Positions 17,337 through 25,590 of a stretch of 64,000 nucleotides of DNA are shown piece by piece. The notes under the pieces are model-generated. The model saw nothing but the letters and a program-made list of their open reading frames with translations, ran no database searches and was not told the DNA's origin. Position numbers and translations under genes: made by a program. Origin of the DNA: Flavobacterium sp. Root186. Lineage in GTDB: Bacteria; Bacteroidota; Bacteroidia; Flavobacteriales; Flavobacteriaceae. The stretch is from the NCBI RefSeq assembly GCF_001428525.1, contig NZ_LMHW01000015.1, positions 124,352-188,351 on the forward strand, written 5' to 3'. Positions within the stretch are counted from its first letter, which is position 1. The number at the start of each line of letters is the position of its first letter.

Positions 17337-17955
17337 GTTTCGAGATTTCGTCTCTGATTTTTGCTGCTTTTTCGTAATCTTCCTGAGAAACAGCCTGGTC
17401 TAAAAGCTCGTTTAGTTCTTGTAAACTGTGTTTGGCGTAAACGTCACCAGATTGATTTGTTTCTTCTTCGTGACCAAAAGTTTCTGGATTAGAAAGAACA
17501 TCATCAATTTCCTGTGAACCCTGATCAGAATCTGAAGTGTTTGATTTTAAATAAATTCCGGCTTTGTCCAAAATGTTTTTATAAGTAAAAATTGGAGCGT
17601 TGAAACGTAAAGCCAAAGCGATTGCATCAGAAGTTCTGGCATCGATAATTTCTTCGATTTTATCTCTTTCGCAGATTAAACTAGAGTAAAAAACACCATC
17701 AACTAATTTGTGAATGATAACTTGTTTTACTACAATGTCAAATCTTTCGGCAAAGTTTTTAAATAAATCGTGTGTTAACGGGCGTGGTGGTTTTATTTCT
17801 TTTTCTAAGGCAATAGCGATCGATTGGGCCTCAAAAGCACCAATAACGATAGGTAATTTTCTTTCACCGTCAACTTCATTCAAAATTAAGGCATAAGCGC
17901 CATTTTGAGTTTGACTGTATGAAATTCCTTTTATAGATAATTTAACTAGACTCAT
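17332..17955 (-). CDS. Bifunctional nuclease family protein (DUF151) with C-terminal UVR motif
   Basis: A 207-residue protein. Residues about 1-135 match the DUF151/bifunctional nuclease domain (LVKLSIKGISYSQTQNGAYALIL, KLPIVIGAFEAQSIAIAL, DARTSDAIALALRFNAPIF). A UvrB/UvrC-like helical hairpin follows at the C-terminus (LQELNELLDQAVSQEDYEKAAKIRDEI). I chose the ATG at 17955 because the longer form begins upstream with extra non-conserved residues. Family members have RNase/DNase activity or affect stress responses; the role here is unknown. It runs into thyA through a repeat-filled spacer. Confidence 0.88.
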   Translation of the reverse strand: MSLVKLSIKGISYSQTQNGAYALILNEVDGERKLPIVIGAFEAQSIAIALEKEIKPPRPLTHDLFKNFAERFDIVVKQVIIHKLVDGVFYSSLICERDKIEEIIDARTSDAIALALRFNAPIFTYKNILDKAGIYLKSNTSDSDQGSQEIDDVLSNPETFGHEEETNQSGDVYAKHSLQELNELLDQAVSQEDYEKAAKIRDEISKR

Positions 17956-18049
17956 ATATGTTTGTAAAAAAGGCACTTAGCGCCTCATTTTAATGATTTT
18001 TTGATTGGAAAATAAAAGTGCAATTTTAATCAAAAAATATGGAACAAAA

Positions 18050-18095
18050 AAGCTGCCTATAAACAAAGATACAATATCTTGTTTTTAGGCAGCTA
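18050..18095 (-). terminator. Terminator downstream of etfBA
   Basis: A long hairpin, AGCTGCCTA/TAGGCAGCT, with an inner AAACAAGATA-type stem, ends in TTTTTTG on the minus strand, about 22 bases past the etfA stop. Confidence 0.85.
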
Positions 18096-18117
18096 TATTT
18101 TTGAAGAGAATTTTTAA

Positions 18118-19086
18118 TTAAGAATGTTGTGCTTTAAAAGCTTTTAATTTCTCTGTTAATTTAGGAACAATTTCAAAAGCATCGCCAACAATACCATAAT
18201 CAGCAACTTTAAAGAAAGGAGCTTCAGGGTCATTATTGATTACTACTTTTACTTTTGAAGAGTTGATACCCGCAATATGCTGAATAGCTCCAGAAATACC
18301 TACTGCGATATATAAGTTTGTAGCAACTGGTTTTCCTGTTTGTCCAACGTGCTCGCTGTGAGGTCTCCATCCTAAATCTGAAACTGGTTTAGAACACGCA
18401 GTAGCAGCGCCTAAAACAGCAGCAAGATCTTCGATTAATCCCCAGTTTTCAGGACCTTTTAATCCGCGTCCGCCAGAAACTACGATATCAGCATCAGCAA
18501 TAGAAACTTTTCCAGTAACTTTTTCTACAGATTCTACTTTTACTCCAAAGTCATTGTCTCCAATTGTTGGGTTAAAATCTTCTTCAGAAGCAGATCCTGC
18601 ACTCTCGAAAATTCCGTAAGAATTTTTAGCTAAACCAAGAACTTTTACATCTGTAGAAATTTCTGTAATGTTGAAAGCTTTGTTTGAAAAAGCATTTCTT
18701 TTTACCTGAAAAGGTGAAGTGCTAATTGGTAATCCAACAACATTTGATGCAAAACCGGCATTTAAAGATATTGCAACTAATGATGAAAGATAAATACTGT
18801 CTGTAGTTGAAGAAAGTAAAACCACTTTTGTTCCTTCTTTTTCAGCCGCTTGTTTGATAACATCAGCATAAGCCTTAGCAGTAAAACCAGCTAATTTATC
18901 GTTGTTTACTTTTAGTACTTTATCAACTCCGTATTTTGCTAATTCGCTTACATCGCTAATGTTTACAGTCAAAGCTGTAACAGTTGTTCCTAAACTTTCG
19001 GCTACTTTTTTTGCGTAAGAAGCCAATTCGAAAGCTACTTTTTTAAATTTTCCTTCTGCAGATTCTGCATATATTAATATTGACAT
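18118..19086 (-). CDS. etfA: Electron transfer flavoprotein subunit alpha
   Basis: A 322-residue ETF alpha subunit. It has an N-terminal nucleotide-fold domain and a C-terminal FAD-binding domain (about 195-322) with GGRGLKGPENWGLIEDLA, SDLGWRPHSEHVGQTGKPV, and YIAVGISGAIQHIAG...NNDPEAPFFKVADYGIVGD. ETF takes electrons from acyl-CoA dehydrogenases and passes them to the quinone pool through ETF-quinone oxidoreductase. It lies downstream of etfB with a 74-base repeat-like spacer. Confidence 0.96.
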   Translation of the reverse strand: MSILIYAESAEGKFKKVAFELASYAKKVAESLGTTVTALTVNISDVSELAKYGVDKVLKVNNDKLAGFTAKAYADVIKQAAEKEGTKVVLLSSTTDSIYLSSLVAISLNAGFASNVVGLPISTSPFQVKRNAFSNKAFNITEISTDVKVLGLAKNSYGIFESAGSASEEDFNPTIGDNDFGVKVESVEKVTGKVSIADADIVVSGGRGLKGPENWGLIEDLAAVLGAATACSKPVSDLGWRPHSEHVGQTGKPVATNLYIAVGISGAIQHIAGINSSKVKVVINNDPEAPFFKVADYGIVGDAFEIVPKLTEKLKAFKAQHS

Positions 19087-19160
19087 GATTTTTTTGTTTA
19101 GATGTTTAAAGTTTAAAGTTTCAGGTTTCAGGTTGATAAACTGTGACTGAAAACTGATTA

Positions 19161-19907
19161 CTAGATTACTTTCGCTTCGTTGTGTAATAAATTGATTAAC
19201 TCATCTAAATTATCTGCAGAAACTAATTTTACTGCTGATTTTGGAGCTGGTTTTTCAAATTTTACCGCTTTTGTATTTACAGGAGCATCAACTGGCTCAA
19301 GAATAGTTAAAGCTTTAGTTCTTGCTGTCATGATTCCTCTCATGTTCGGGATACGTAAATCTTTTTCTTCAACAAGACCTTTTTGGCCACCAATAATTAA
19401 AGGTAGAGTAGTGCTTACAGTTTCTTTTCCACCGTCGATTTCGCGAACCGCTTTTACATTGTTGCCATCAACAGTTAAAGAAGTGCAAGAATTTAAAAAG
19501 TTAGAACCTAAAATTCCAGCAATCATTCCCGGAACCATTCCTCCATTATAATCTAAAGATTCTTTTCCTGCAATTACAAGATCATAACCTCCATTTTTAA
19601 TTACTTCAGCCAATTGTTTTGCAACAAAAAAACCATCGGTTGGGTTTGCATTAACACGAATTGCTTCGTTTGCACCAATGGCTAATGCTTTACGCAATGT
19701 TGGTTCGGTATCAGGGCCTCCAACATTTACAACTGTTACATTTGCACCTTGTTGTTCCTGGAACCAAATGGCACGTGTAAGTCCAAACTCATCATTAGGA
19801 TTAATTACATATTGTACACCATTGGTATCAAATTCTGAATCACCATTGGAGAAGTTAATTTTTGAAGTAGTATCAGGCACATGGCTGATGCAAACTAATA
19901 TTTTCAT
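19161..19907 (-). CDS. etfB: Electron transfer flavoprotein subunit beta
   Basis: A 248-residue ETF beta subunit that pairs with EtfA and binds AMP structurally. Typical patterns are KILVCISHVPDTTSKINF, INPNDEFGLTRA, AGKESLDYNGGMVPGMIAGIL and LPLIIGGQKGLVEEKDLRIPNMRGIMTARTK. It heads the minus-strand etfBA pair. A candidate -7 box TAAATTTG lies on the minus strand at 19942-19949. Confidence 0.96.
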   Translation of the reverse strand: MKILVCISHVPDTTSKINFSNGDSEFDTNGVQYVINPNDEFGLTRAIWFQEQQGANVTVVNVGGPDTEPTLRKALAIGANEAIRVNANPTDGFFVAKQLAEVIKNGGYDLVIAGKESLDYNGGMVPGMIAGILGSNFLNSCTSLTVDGNNVKAVREIDGGKETVSTTLPLIIGGQKGLVEEKDLRIPNMRGIMTARTKALTILEPVDAPVNTKAVKFEKPAPKSAVKLVSADNLDELINLLHNEAKVI

Positions 19908-20409
19908 AAAGTATATATTTTGAATTTGTAATATGCTTTTACAAATTTAGAATTTAATTTGGAATAATTATACTATGCACGCATAATATTTTTCAAAACT
20001 ATTACGATTTCGAAGATTATGCGTTTTGATATGGTTTTCATCGGAATCTTAAAATAAAAAAGCATTCATTTTGTCTGATTGTTAGGAATTTTGCAATTTT
20101 TGAAGATTAAACAATGGTTAAAGTTTAGGTCGATAAATACTAACTTTTGAATTTCCCCGTTCTTATGAAAGAATTTCGGAGAAACAGGAATTAAACAAAT
20201 AGAATAAAGTTTGTCAAAAAATAGATTTGGCAAATTAAGTGTGGGTTACACGTCTATTATATCGATTTCGTAAATATCACAATAATTTTTAAAAAGTTAA
20301 AAGCTAAAGAGAGAAAGAACTTCATGCGATTTTAAATTCAATTTATGCTTTTAAGTTATTTAAAATATTTATTTTTGCTCTTCAGAAAATTCAACATACA
20401 ATATAAAAT
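19908..20409. other. Divergent intergenic region etfB/pdhB
   Basis: About 500 bases without a supported gene. It holds a perfect 9-bp inverted repeat ACGCATAAT/ATTATGCGT (19979-19987 and 20016-20024) and AT-rich promoter-like sequence for both genes. I see no terminator or structured RNA. Confidence 0.55.
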
Positions 20410-21387
20410 ATGAGAACAATACAATTTAGAGAGGCCATTTGTGAAGCGATGAGCGAAGAAATGCGTCACGATGAATCCATATATTTAATGGGCGAAGAAG
20501 TTGCAGAATACAACGGAGCATACAAAGCTTCAAAAGGAATGCTTGCTGAGTTTGGTGAAAAAAGAGTAATCGATACTCCAATTGCTGAGCTTGGTTTTAC
20601 AGGAATTGCAGTAGGTTCAGCAATGAATGGTAACAGACCGATTGTAGAATATATGACTTTCAACTTCTGTTTAGTTGGTATTGATCAAATTATAAATAAT
20701 GCTGCTAAAATGCGTCAAATGACAGGAGGACAATTTAATGTGCCTATCGTTTTCCGCGGACCAACTGCTTCTGCAGGTCAATTAGGAGCAACTCACTCAC
20801 AAGCTTTAGAAAACTGGTTTGCAAACACTCCGGGTCTTAAAGTTGTTGTGCCTTCAACTCCTTACGATGCAAAAGGACTTTTAAAATCTGCAATTCGTGA
20901 TAATGATCCTGTAATTTTTATGGAATCTGAGCAAATGTATGGTGATAAAGGTGAAGTGCCAGACGGAGAATATACTATTCCATTAGGAGTTGCTGATATT
21001 AAACGTGAAGGAAAAGATGTAACTATTGTTTCTTTTGGAAAAATCATTAAAGAGGCTTTCATCGCTGCTGATGAGTTAGCTAAAGAAGGAATTTCTTGTG
21101 AAATTATCGACTTAAGAACTGTTCGTCCTATGGATAAAGATGCTATTCTTAAATCTGTTAAAAAAACAAACCGTTTAGTAATTCTTGAAGAAGCCTGGCC
21201 ATTTGCAAGTATTTCTTCTGAAATCACTTATATCGTTCAGGAGCAAGCATTTGATTTCCTTGATGCGCCAATTCAACGTATTACAACTGCAGATACTCCT
21301 GCACCTTACTCTCCAGTATTATTAAAAGACTGGTTACCAAATGCAGGTGATGTAGTAAAAGCAGTTAAAAAAGTGTTATACAAATAG
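20410..21387 (+). CDS. pdhB: Pyruvate dehydrogenase E1 component subunit beta
   Basis: A 325-residue E1-beta subunit of the heterotetrameric type. Transketolase pyrimidine-binding domain (about 4-180: FREAICEAMSEEM, VAEYNGAYKASKGMLAEFG, DTPIAELGFTGIAVGSAM) and C-terminal transketolase_C domain (about 195-318: IDLRTVRPMD, EEAWPFASISSEI). With E1-alpha it decarboxylates pyruvate with TPP and acetylates E2 lipoyl groups. No pdhA or pdhC is adjacent, so the complex is encoded at split loci. A branched-chain 2-oxoacid E1-beta is a less likely alternative. Confidence 0.92.
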   Translation: MRTIQFREAICEAMSEEMRHDESIYLMGEEVAEYNGAYKASKGMLAEFGEKRVIDTPIAELGFTGIAVGSAMNGNRPIVEYMTFNFCLVGIDQIINNAAKMRQMTGGQFNVPIVFRGPTASAGQLGATHSQALENWFANTPGLKVVVPSTPYDAKGLLKSAIRDNDPVIFMESEQMYGDKGEVPDGEYTIPLGVADIKREGKDVTIVSFGKIIKEAFIAADELAKEGISCEIIDLRTVRPMDKDAILKSVKKTNRLVILEEAWPFASISSEITYIVQEQAFDFLDAPIQRITTADTPAPYSPVLLKDWLPNAGDVVKAVKKVLYK

Positions 21388-21409
21388 TACACATTTAGAA
21401 TACTCATAA

Positions 21410-21449
21410 AACTTCATCATTCACTGTTAATTGATGAAGTTTTTTTTTG
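21410..21449 (+). terminator. Intrinsic terminator of pdhB
   Basis: The stem ACTTCATCA/TTGATGAAGT is followed by nine Ts. It overlaps the N-terminal extension that could be read upstream of the next gene, which argues for the later ATG as that gene's true start. Confidence 0.9.
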
Positions 21450-21457
21450 TCCAGACA

Positions 21458-23959
21458 ATGAAAAGAATAATTTTACTCAGCCTATTTTTTGTATTCGCAT
21501 TTGCGTCTATTGCTACTGCACAAACGAAAGTGAGTGGAATTGTCTTGGACAAGTCTAATCAGCCGATACCTTTTGCAAATGTTGTTTTTAAAGGTTCAAA
21601 CACCGGAATCGTTTCTAACGAAGATGGTCGTTTTTATCTCGAATCTCCAAATACTTATACTGCTTTATTAGTTAGTTCTGCCGGATTTTCAGATAGAGAA
21701 GTTCCTTTAGAAAAAGCAGTAAATTATGATTTTAAAATTGTTTTGAGCGAACCTCAGGCATTAAATGAAGTTGTAATTTATACCGGAAAAACATCAAAAA
21801 AGAACAATCCGGCACTTGATATTTTGAGAAAAATATGGGAAAGAAAGCGTAAAAACGGACTTTACCAATTCAATCAATATCAAATGCAGAAGTACGAAAA
21901 AGTTGAGTTTGATATGAACACGATTGATAGTGCTTTCATGAAAAATAAACTCTTTAAAGGAATGGAGTTTGTCTTTAATCATGTTGATACTTCAGATGTT
22001 ACGGGAAAAACATATTTGCCAATTTTTATCAACGAATCGGTTTATGATGTTTATGGTGATAATAAATTAAAAAAAGTAAAAGAAAATATAACAGGAAATA
22101 AAATGTCTGGTTTCAACGGAAATCAGCAGATTTTATCTTTCGTAAAAGACCTTTATTCAGATTATAATATTTACGATAACCACCTTAAATTTTTTGATAA
22201 AAGTTTTACAAGTCCGCTTTCAAAAACCGGAATTGATGTTTACAATTATGTATTGAAAGACAGTGCTTACATTGACAAAAAATGGTGTTTTAATATTGTT
22301 TTTTATCCGAGGCGTAAAAACGAATTGACTTTTAAAGGAGATTTTTGGGTAAACGATACCACTTTTGCGATCAAGAAAATTAATATGGGTGTTACTAAAA
22401 GTGCCAATATTAACTGGGTAAAAGATATTTATATAGAGCAGGAATTTGAAGTAGAAAATGATTCGGTTTTTCTATTGACCCGTGATTATATGATGTCTGA
22501 TTTTGCTTTGAATAAAAAAGAAAAATCAAAAGGAGTTTACGGAAAACGAACGACCTTATATCGCAACCATAAATTCAATATTCAAAAACCGGAGAAATTC
22601 TATAAAGAAGAGGTAAATTTCATAGACAATGCGGTCTACGAACGACCGCCGGAATTTTGGGAAGAAAATCGTTTTGAGAAATTAAATAAAGACGAAGCAG
22701 GGATTTATAAAATGCTCGATACTTTGCAGACCGTCAAGCGATTTAAGCAATTGTATAATCTCGTCTCCATTCTGGGAAGTGGTTATGTCGAATTTAAAAA
22801 CTTCGATTATGGACCTATTTTCTCCACATTTGGATATAATGAAGTCGAAGGTTTAAGGCTAAGAGTAGGAGGACGAACTTATTTTGGACCAAATGACCCT
22901 TGGCGTATACAGGCTTATACAGCTTACGGATTTGATGACAGTAAATTCAAATATGGAGTTTCTGGAAAATGGATGGTCGATAAGAAAAAACGAGTTATTA
23001 TTTCTGGAGGGAACAGGCGCGATATCGAACAGATTGGTGCGAGTTTAACAACAACAAATGATATTCTGGGACGAAGTTTTGCTTCTTCTGCCTTGTTTAC
23101 AAGTGGAAGTAACGGAAAATTGACGAATATTAATTTAAGTAACATTTCGGTAGAAATGGAGCCTAAAAAGAATTTCGTAGTTCAGGCAGGTCTTTCCTAT
23201 AGAACATTAGAATCGGCATCAAGTACTTTTAGCTTAGATTACTATACAACTTTACCAAATGCGGCAAATCCTGCCGGTGTGATAAAAAGTGATGTAAAAC
23301 AATCAGAGGCGAATATTCAGTTTGAATATATGCCGAACCGTAAAACTATTGGTTATGGAGTAGAAAGAGATTTAGTAGACAGCCCTTTCAGTCATTTCTT
23401 TGTTAACTTTAGTTACGGTCTAAAAGGAGTTCTGGACAGTGATTTTGCTTACGAAAAAATCCAGATATTTTACAAACAGCCAATTGTTATTGGCCCTTTG
23501 GGAAGATCTAACATTATTTTAGAAACAGGAAAAACATTCGGTACAATTCCGTTAGGATTAATGAGTGTAATTCCGGGTAACCAAACCTATTTTACAATTG
23601 AAAATACGTTTAGTAACCTGAATTTCTATGAATTCGTCACAGATCAATATACAACGTTACAATGGAATCATGATTTTGGAGGAAGATTGTTCGCCAGAGT
23701 TCCATTTATGCGAAAGCTAAACTGGAGAGAATTTGTTGGAATTAAAGCTGTTCACGGAACTATTTCTAAAGCAAATCGTGAAATAAACGCTTCGGGATTG
23801 CCATACAACGCACCAGAAAATGTTTACTGGGAATACAACGCCGGAATTGGAAATATCTTCAAAGTTTTCCGTCTTGATTTTTCCTGGAGAGGAAGTTATT
23901 TAAACATGCCGGATGCTGCCAAATTTGCTATAAAAGGATCTTTCGGATTCTATTTCTAA
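21458..23959 (+). CDS. DUF5686 and carboxypeptidase-regulatory-like domain outer-membrane protein
   Basis: A protein of 833 residues starting at MKRIILLSLFFVFAFASIATAQ, a clear signal peptide; the upstream TTG-ATG start would lie inside the pdhB terminator. Residues about 24-105 form a CarboxypepD_reg-like beta domain (VSGIVLDKSNQPIPFANVVFKG...EDGRF). The rest matches the large DUF5686 barrel-like region and ends in KGSFGFYF, an outer-membrane-type C-terminus. The function is unknown in the family. It is a probable single-gene unit with its own terminator at 23991. Confidence 0.85.
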   Translation: MKRIILLSLFFVFAFASIATAQTKVSGIVLDKSNQPIPFANVVFKGSNTGIVSNEDGRFYLESPNTYTALLVSSAGFSDREVPLEKAVNYDFKIVLSEPQALNEVVIYTGKTSKKNNPALDILRKIWERKRKNGLYQFNQYQMQKYEKVEFDMNTIDSAFMKNKLFKGMEFVFNHVDTSDVTGKTYLPIFINESVYDVYGDNKLKKVKENITGNKMSGFNGNQQILSFVKDLYSDYNIYDNHLKFFDKSFTSPLSKTGIDVYNYVLKDSAYIDKKWCFNIVFYPRRKNELTFKGDFWVNDTTFAIKKINMGVTKSANINWVKDIYIEQEFEVENDSVFLLTRDYMMSDFALNKKEKSKGVYGKRTTLYRNHKFNIQKPEKFYKEEVNFIDNAVYERPPEFWEENRFEKLNKDEAGIYKMLDTLQTVKRFKQLYNLVSILGSGYVEFKNFDYGPIFSTFGYNEVEGLRLRVGGRTYFGPNDPWRIQAYTAYGFDDSKFKYGVSGKWMVDKKKRVIISGGNRRDIEQIGASLTTTNDILGRSFASSALFTSGSNGKLTNINLSNISVEMEPKKNFVVQAGLSYRTLESASSTFSLDYYTTLPNAANPAGVIKSDVKQSEANIQFEYMPNRKTIGYGVERDLVDSPFSHFFVNFSYGLKGVLDSDFAYEKIQIFYKQPIVIGPLGRSNIILETGKTFGTIPLGLMSVIPGNQTYFTIENTFSNLNFYEFVTDQYTTLQWNHDFGGRLFARVPFMRKLNWREFVGIKAVHGTISKANREINASGLPYNAPENVYWEYNAGIGNIFKVFRLDFSWRGSYLNMPDAAKFAIKGSFGFYF

Positions 23960-23990
23960 TATATTAAGGTACAAAGGATCAAAGTTACAA

Positions 23991-24026
23991 AGTCGCAAAG
24001 GTTTAAATTCTTTGCGGCTTTTTTTA
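23991..24026 (+). terminator. Terminator after the DUF5686 gene
   Basis: AGTCGCAAAG/CTTTGCGGCT stem with a 9-base loop and a T-run of seven or more. Confidence 0.8.
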
Positions 24027-24047
24027 TGCTTGGATATTTTTTTTGCT

Positions 24048-24143
24048 CACAGATTTTACGGATTTATGCTGATAAGCGCAGATTAAACAATTGCAGAGCG
24101 AAAAAATAAATCTGCTTAAACCTGTTTAATTCGCAAAATCTGT
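24048..24143. repeat. Palindromic CACAGATTTTACGGATT intergenic repeat
   Basis: Arms CACAGATTTTACG (24048-24060) and CGCAAAATCTGT (24132-24143) flank internal AGCGCAGATTAAAC and AAATCTGCTTAAACCTGTTTAAT units that can pair with each other. A related element lies at 42436-42615. It looks like a dispersed Flavobacterium intergenic element. Confidence 0.6.
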
Positions 24144-24215
24144 AGGCAAAAAACTTTGCAACTCTGCGTCTTTGCGAGATTTTTATTTAATTTTGATAAA
24201 GACTTAAAAGAACTT

Positions 24216-24815
24216 ATGCAAGAGGCCATCGACTTTCTAACCAATAAAAATCCAGTATTTCGGGAAATAATCGAAAAATATGGGCTTCCGCCAATTCCAA
24301 AACGTCCGCAGGGTTTCGAGACTTTGGTATTGCTAATTCTTGAACAGCAAGTCTCCATAGATTCGGCGAAAGCCACATTCTTAAAAATAAAAGCCTATAC
24401 AACCTGCAACCCTGAAACAATGGCAATTTTGCCGGATGAAGAATATAGAAGTCTTGGTGTAAGCCGTCAAAAAACAAAATACATCAAGATTTTAGCAGAA
24501 GCAATTTTAAACAAAGAACTGGATGTAGAAAGTCTGGCTTCAAAATCAGCAAAACAAGTTCGCGAAGAACTAATCAAATTAAAAGGAATCGGAAACTGGA
24601 CAATTGATATCTATTTAATGTTCTGTCTTCAGGAGCCGGATTTGATTCCGCTAGGCGATATTGCAGTCATAAATACGATCAAAGAATTGCTGAATATTCA
24701 TGACAAACAAGAAATGGAAACCCAAGCAGAACAATGGAGTCCATACCGATCTTATGCGACCTATTTGCTTTGGCATTATTACTTAAATAAGCGAAATAGG
24801 AAAATTACATATTAA
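24216..24815 (+). CDS. DNA-3-methyladenine glycosylase, HhH-GPD family (AlkA-like)
   Basis: A 199-residue base-excision repair glycosylase. It carries a helix-hairpin-helix LKGIGNWTIDIYLMF near residues 130-145 and the catalytic aspartate in PLGDIAV. The short length, lacking the N-terminal TBP-like domain of E. coli AlkA, fits the compact AlkA type. The ATG at 24216 is preferred because the upstream extension starts with TTG inside a repeat. It should remove alkylated purines from DNA. A strong terminator follows. Confidence 0.88.
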   Translation: MQEAIDFLTNKNPVFREIIEKYGLPPIPKRPQGFETLVLLILEQQVSIDSAKATFLKIKAYTTCNPETMAILPDEEYRSLGVSRQKTKYIKILAEAILNKELDVESLASKSAKQVREELIKLKGIGNWTIDIYLMFCLQEPDLIPLGDIAVINTIKELLNIHDKQEMETQAEQWSPYRSYATYLLWHYYLNKRNRKITY

Positions 24816-24834
24816 CTGTCTGTTATATAAAAAG

Positions 24835-24884
24835 AAAAGTATATTAATTAATGTATAAATACATAGATTAATATACTTTTTTCA
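24835..24884 (+). terminator. Terminator after the glycosylase gene
   Basis: A perfect 14-bp stem, AAAAGTATATTAAT/ATTAATATACTTTT, with an inner ATGTAT/ATACAT stem, followed by a run of Ts. Confidence 0.85.
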
Positions 24885-24914
24885 TTGTAAAAAAGGATTG
24901 TTTAGTTACTTTTG
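24885..24914 (+). promoter_or_regulatory. Bacteroidota-type promoter of ppa
   Basis: TTG at 24885 and TACTTTTG at 24907 are separated by 19 bases, matching the phylum consensus TTTG-N19-TAnnTTTG. The ppa ATG is 34 bases downstream. Confidence 0.7.
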
Positions 24915-24947
24915 CAGTCGAAATTATAGATATAATAAAAAACGAAA

Positions 24948-25478
24948 ATGACCGCAGACAAACTAACAACTTTCGATGTATTAATCGAAATACCAAGAGG
25001 AAGCAGAAATAAATATGAGTACGATTTTGAAATCAAAAGAATGCGTTTCGACAGAATGTTATTCTCTTCAATGATGTACCCTGCAGATTACGGATTTATT
25101 CCTGAAACTTTAGCACTTGACGGTGACCCTCTTGATGTATTGGTTTTAGTAAACGAACCAACTTTTCCAGGATGTGTTATGGAAGTAAAACCAATTGGTG
25201 TTTTCCACATGGCAGATGATAAAGGACCAGACGAAAAAATTATTTGTGTACCAGTTTCAGATCCAATTTGGAATTCATTAACCGATCTTTCAGATATGAA
25301 CCCGCACTTAGTAAAAGAAATCGAGCATTTCTTCCAGGTTTACAAAGATCTTGAAAACAAAAAAGTAGATGTGGAAGGATGGGGAGATGTAAACGAAGCA
25401 TTTGCAATTATTGCTGAGTGTACGAAGCGTTTTGATGATATCGAAAACAAACCAGAGGGATTATTTAGTATTAAATAA
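24948..25478 (+). CDS. ppa: Inorganic pyrophosphatase, soluble family I
   Basis: A 176-residue cytoplasmic enzyme that hydrolyses pyrophosphate to phosphate. It shows the substrate-binding IPRGSRNKYEYD, and the metal-binding signature DGDPLDVLVL preceded by YPADYGFIPETLA. Length is typical for the prokaryotic type. It sits immediately upstream of hppA, the membrane pyrophosphatase, separated by a terminator, so the two ways of disposing of PPi are neighbours but probably transcribed separately. Confidence 0.97.
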   Translation: MTADKLTTFDVLIEIPRGSRNKYEYDFEIKRMRFDRMLFSSMMYPADYGFIPETLALDGDPLDVLVLVNEPTFPGCVMEVKPIGVFHMADDKGPDEKIICVPVSDPIWNSLTDLSDMNPHLVKEIEHFFQVYKDLENKKVDVEGWGDVNEAFAIIAECTKRFDDIENKPEGLFSIK

Positions 25479-25499
25479 TTTATACCCTATTTTATTATA

Positions 25500-25537
25500 A
25501 AAAAAGCAATACTGCCGTCAGGAGTATTGCTTTTTTG
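25500..25537 (+). terminator. Terminator of ppa
   Basis: AAAAAGCAATACT/AGTATTGCTTTTTT stem with a 9-base loop, 20 bases past the ppa stop. Confidence 0.9.
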
Positions 25538-25590
25538 TTTAAATTCGTTTTGTTAGATTGTTGACTATTAACCAAAACCATTACTATATT

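Noticed and set aside
21431..21457. N-terminal extension of the DUF5686 protein from TTG-ATG
   Set aside because: It lies within the pdhB terminator hairpin and T-run, and the signal peptide starts at the later ATG.
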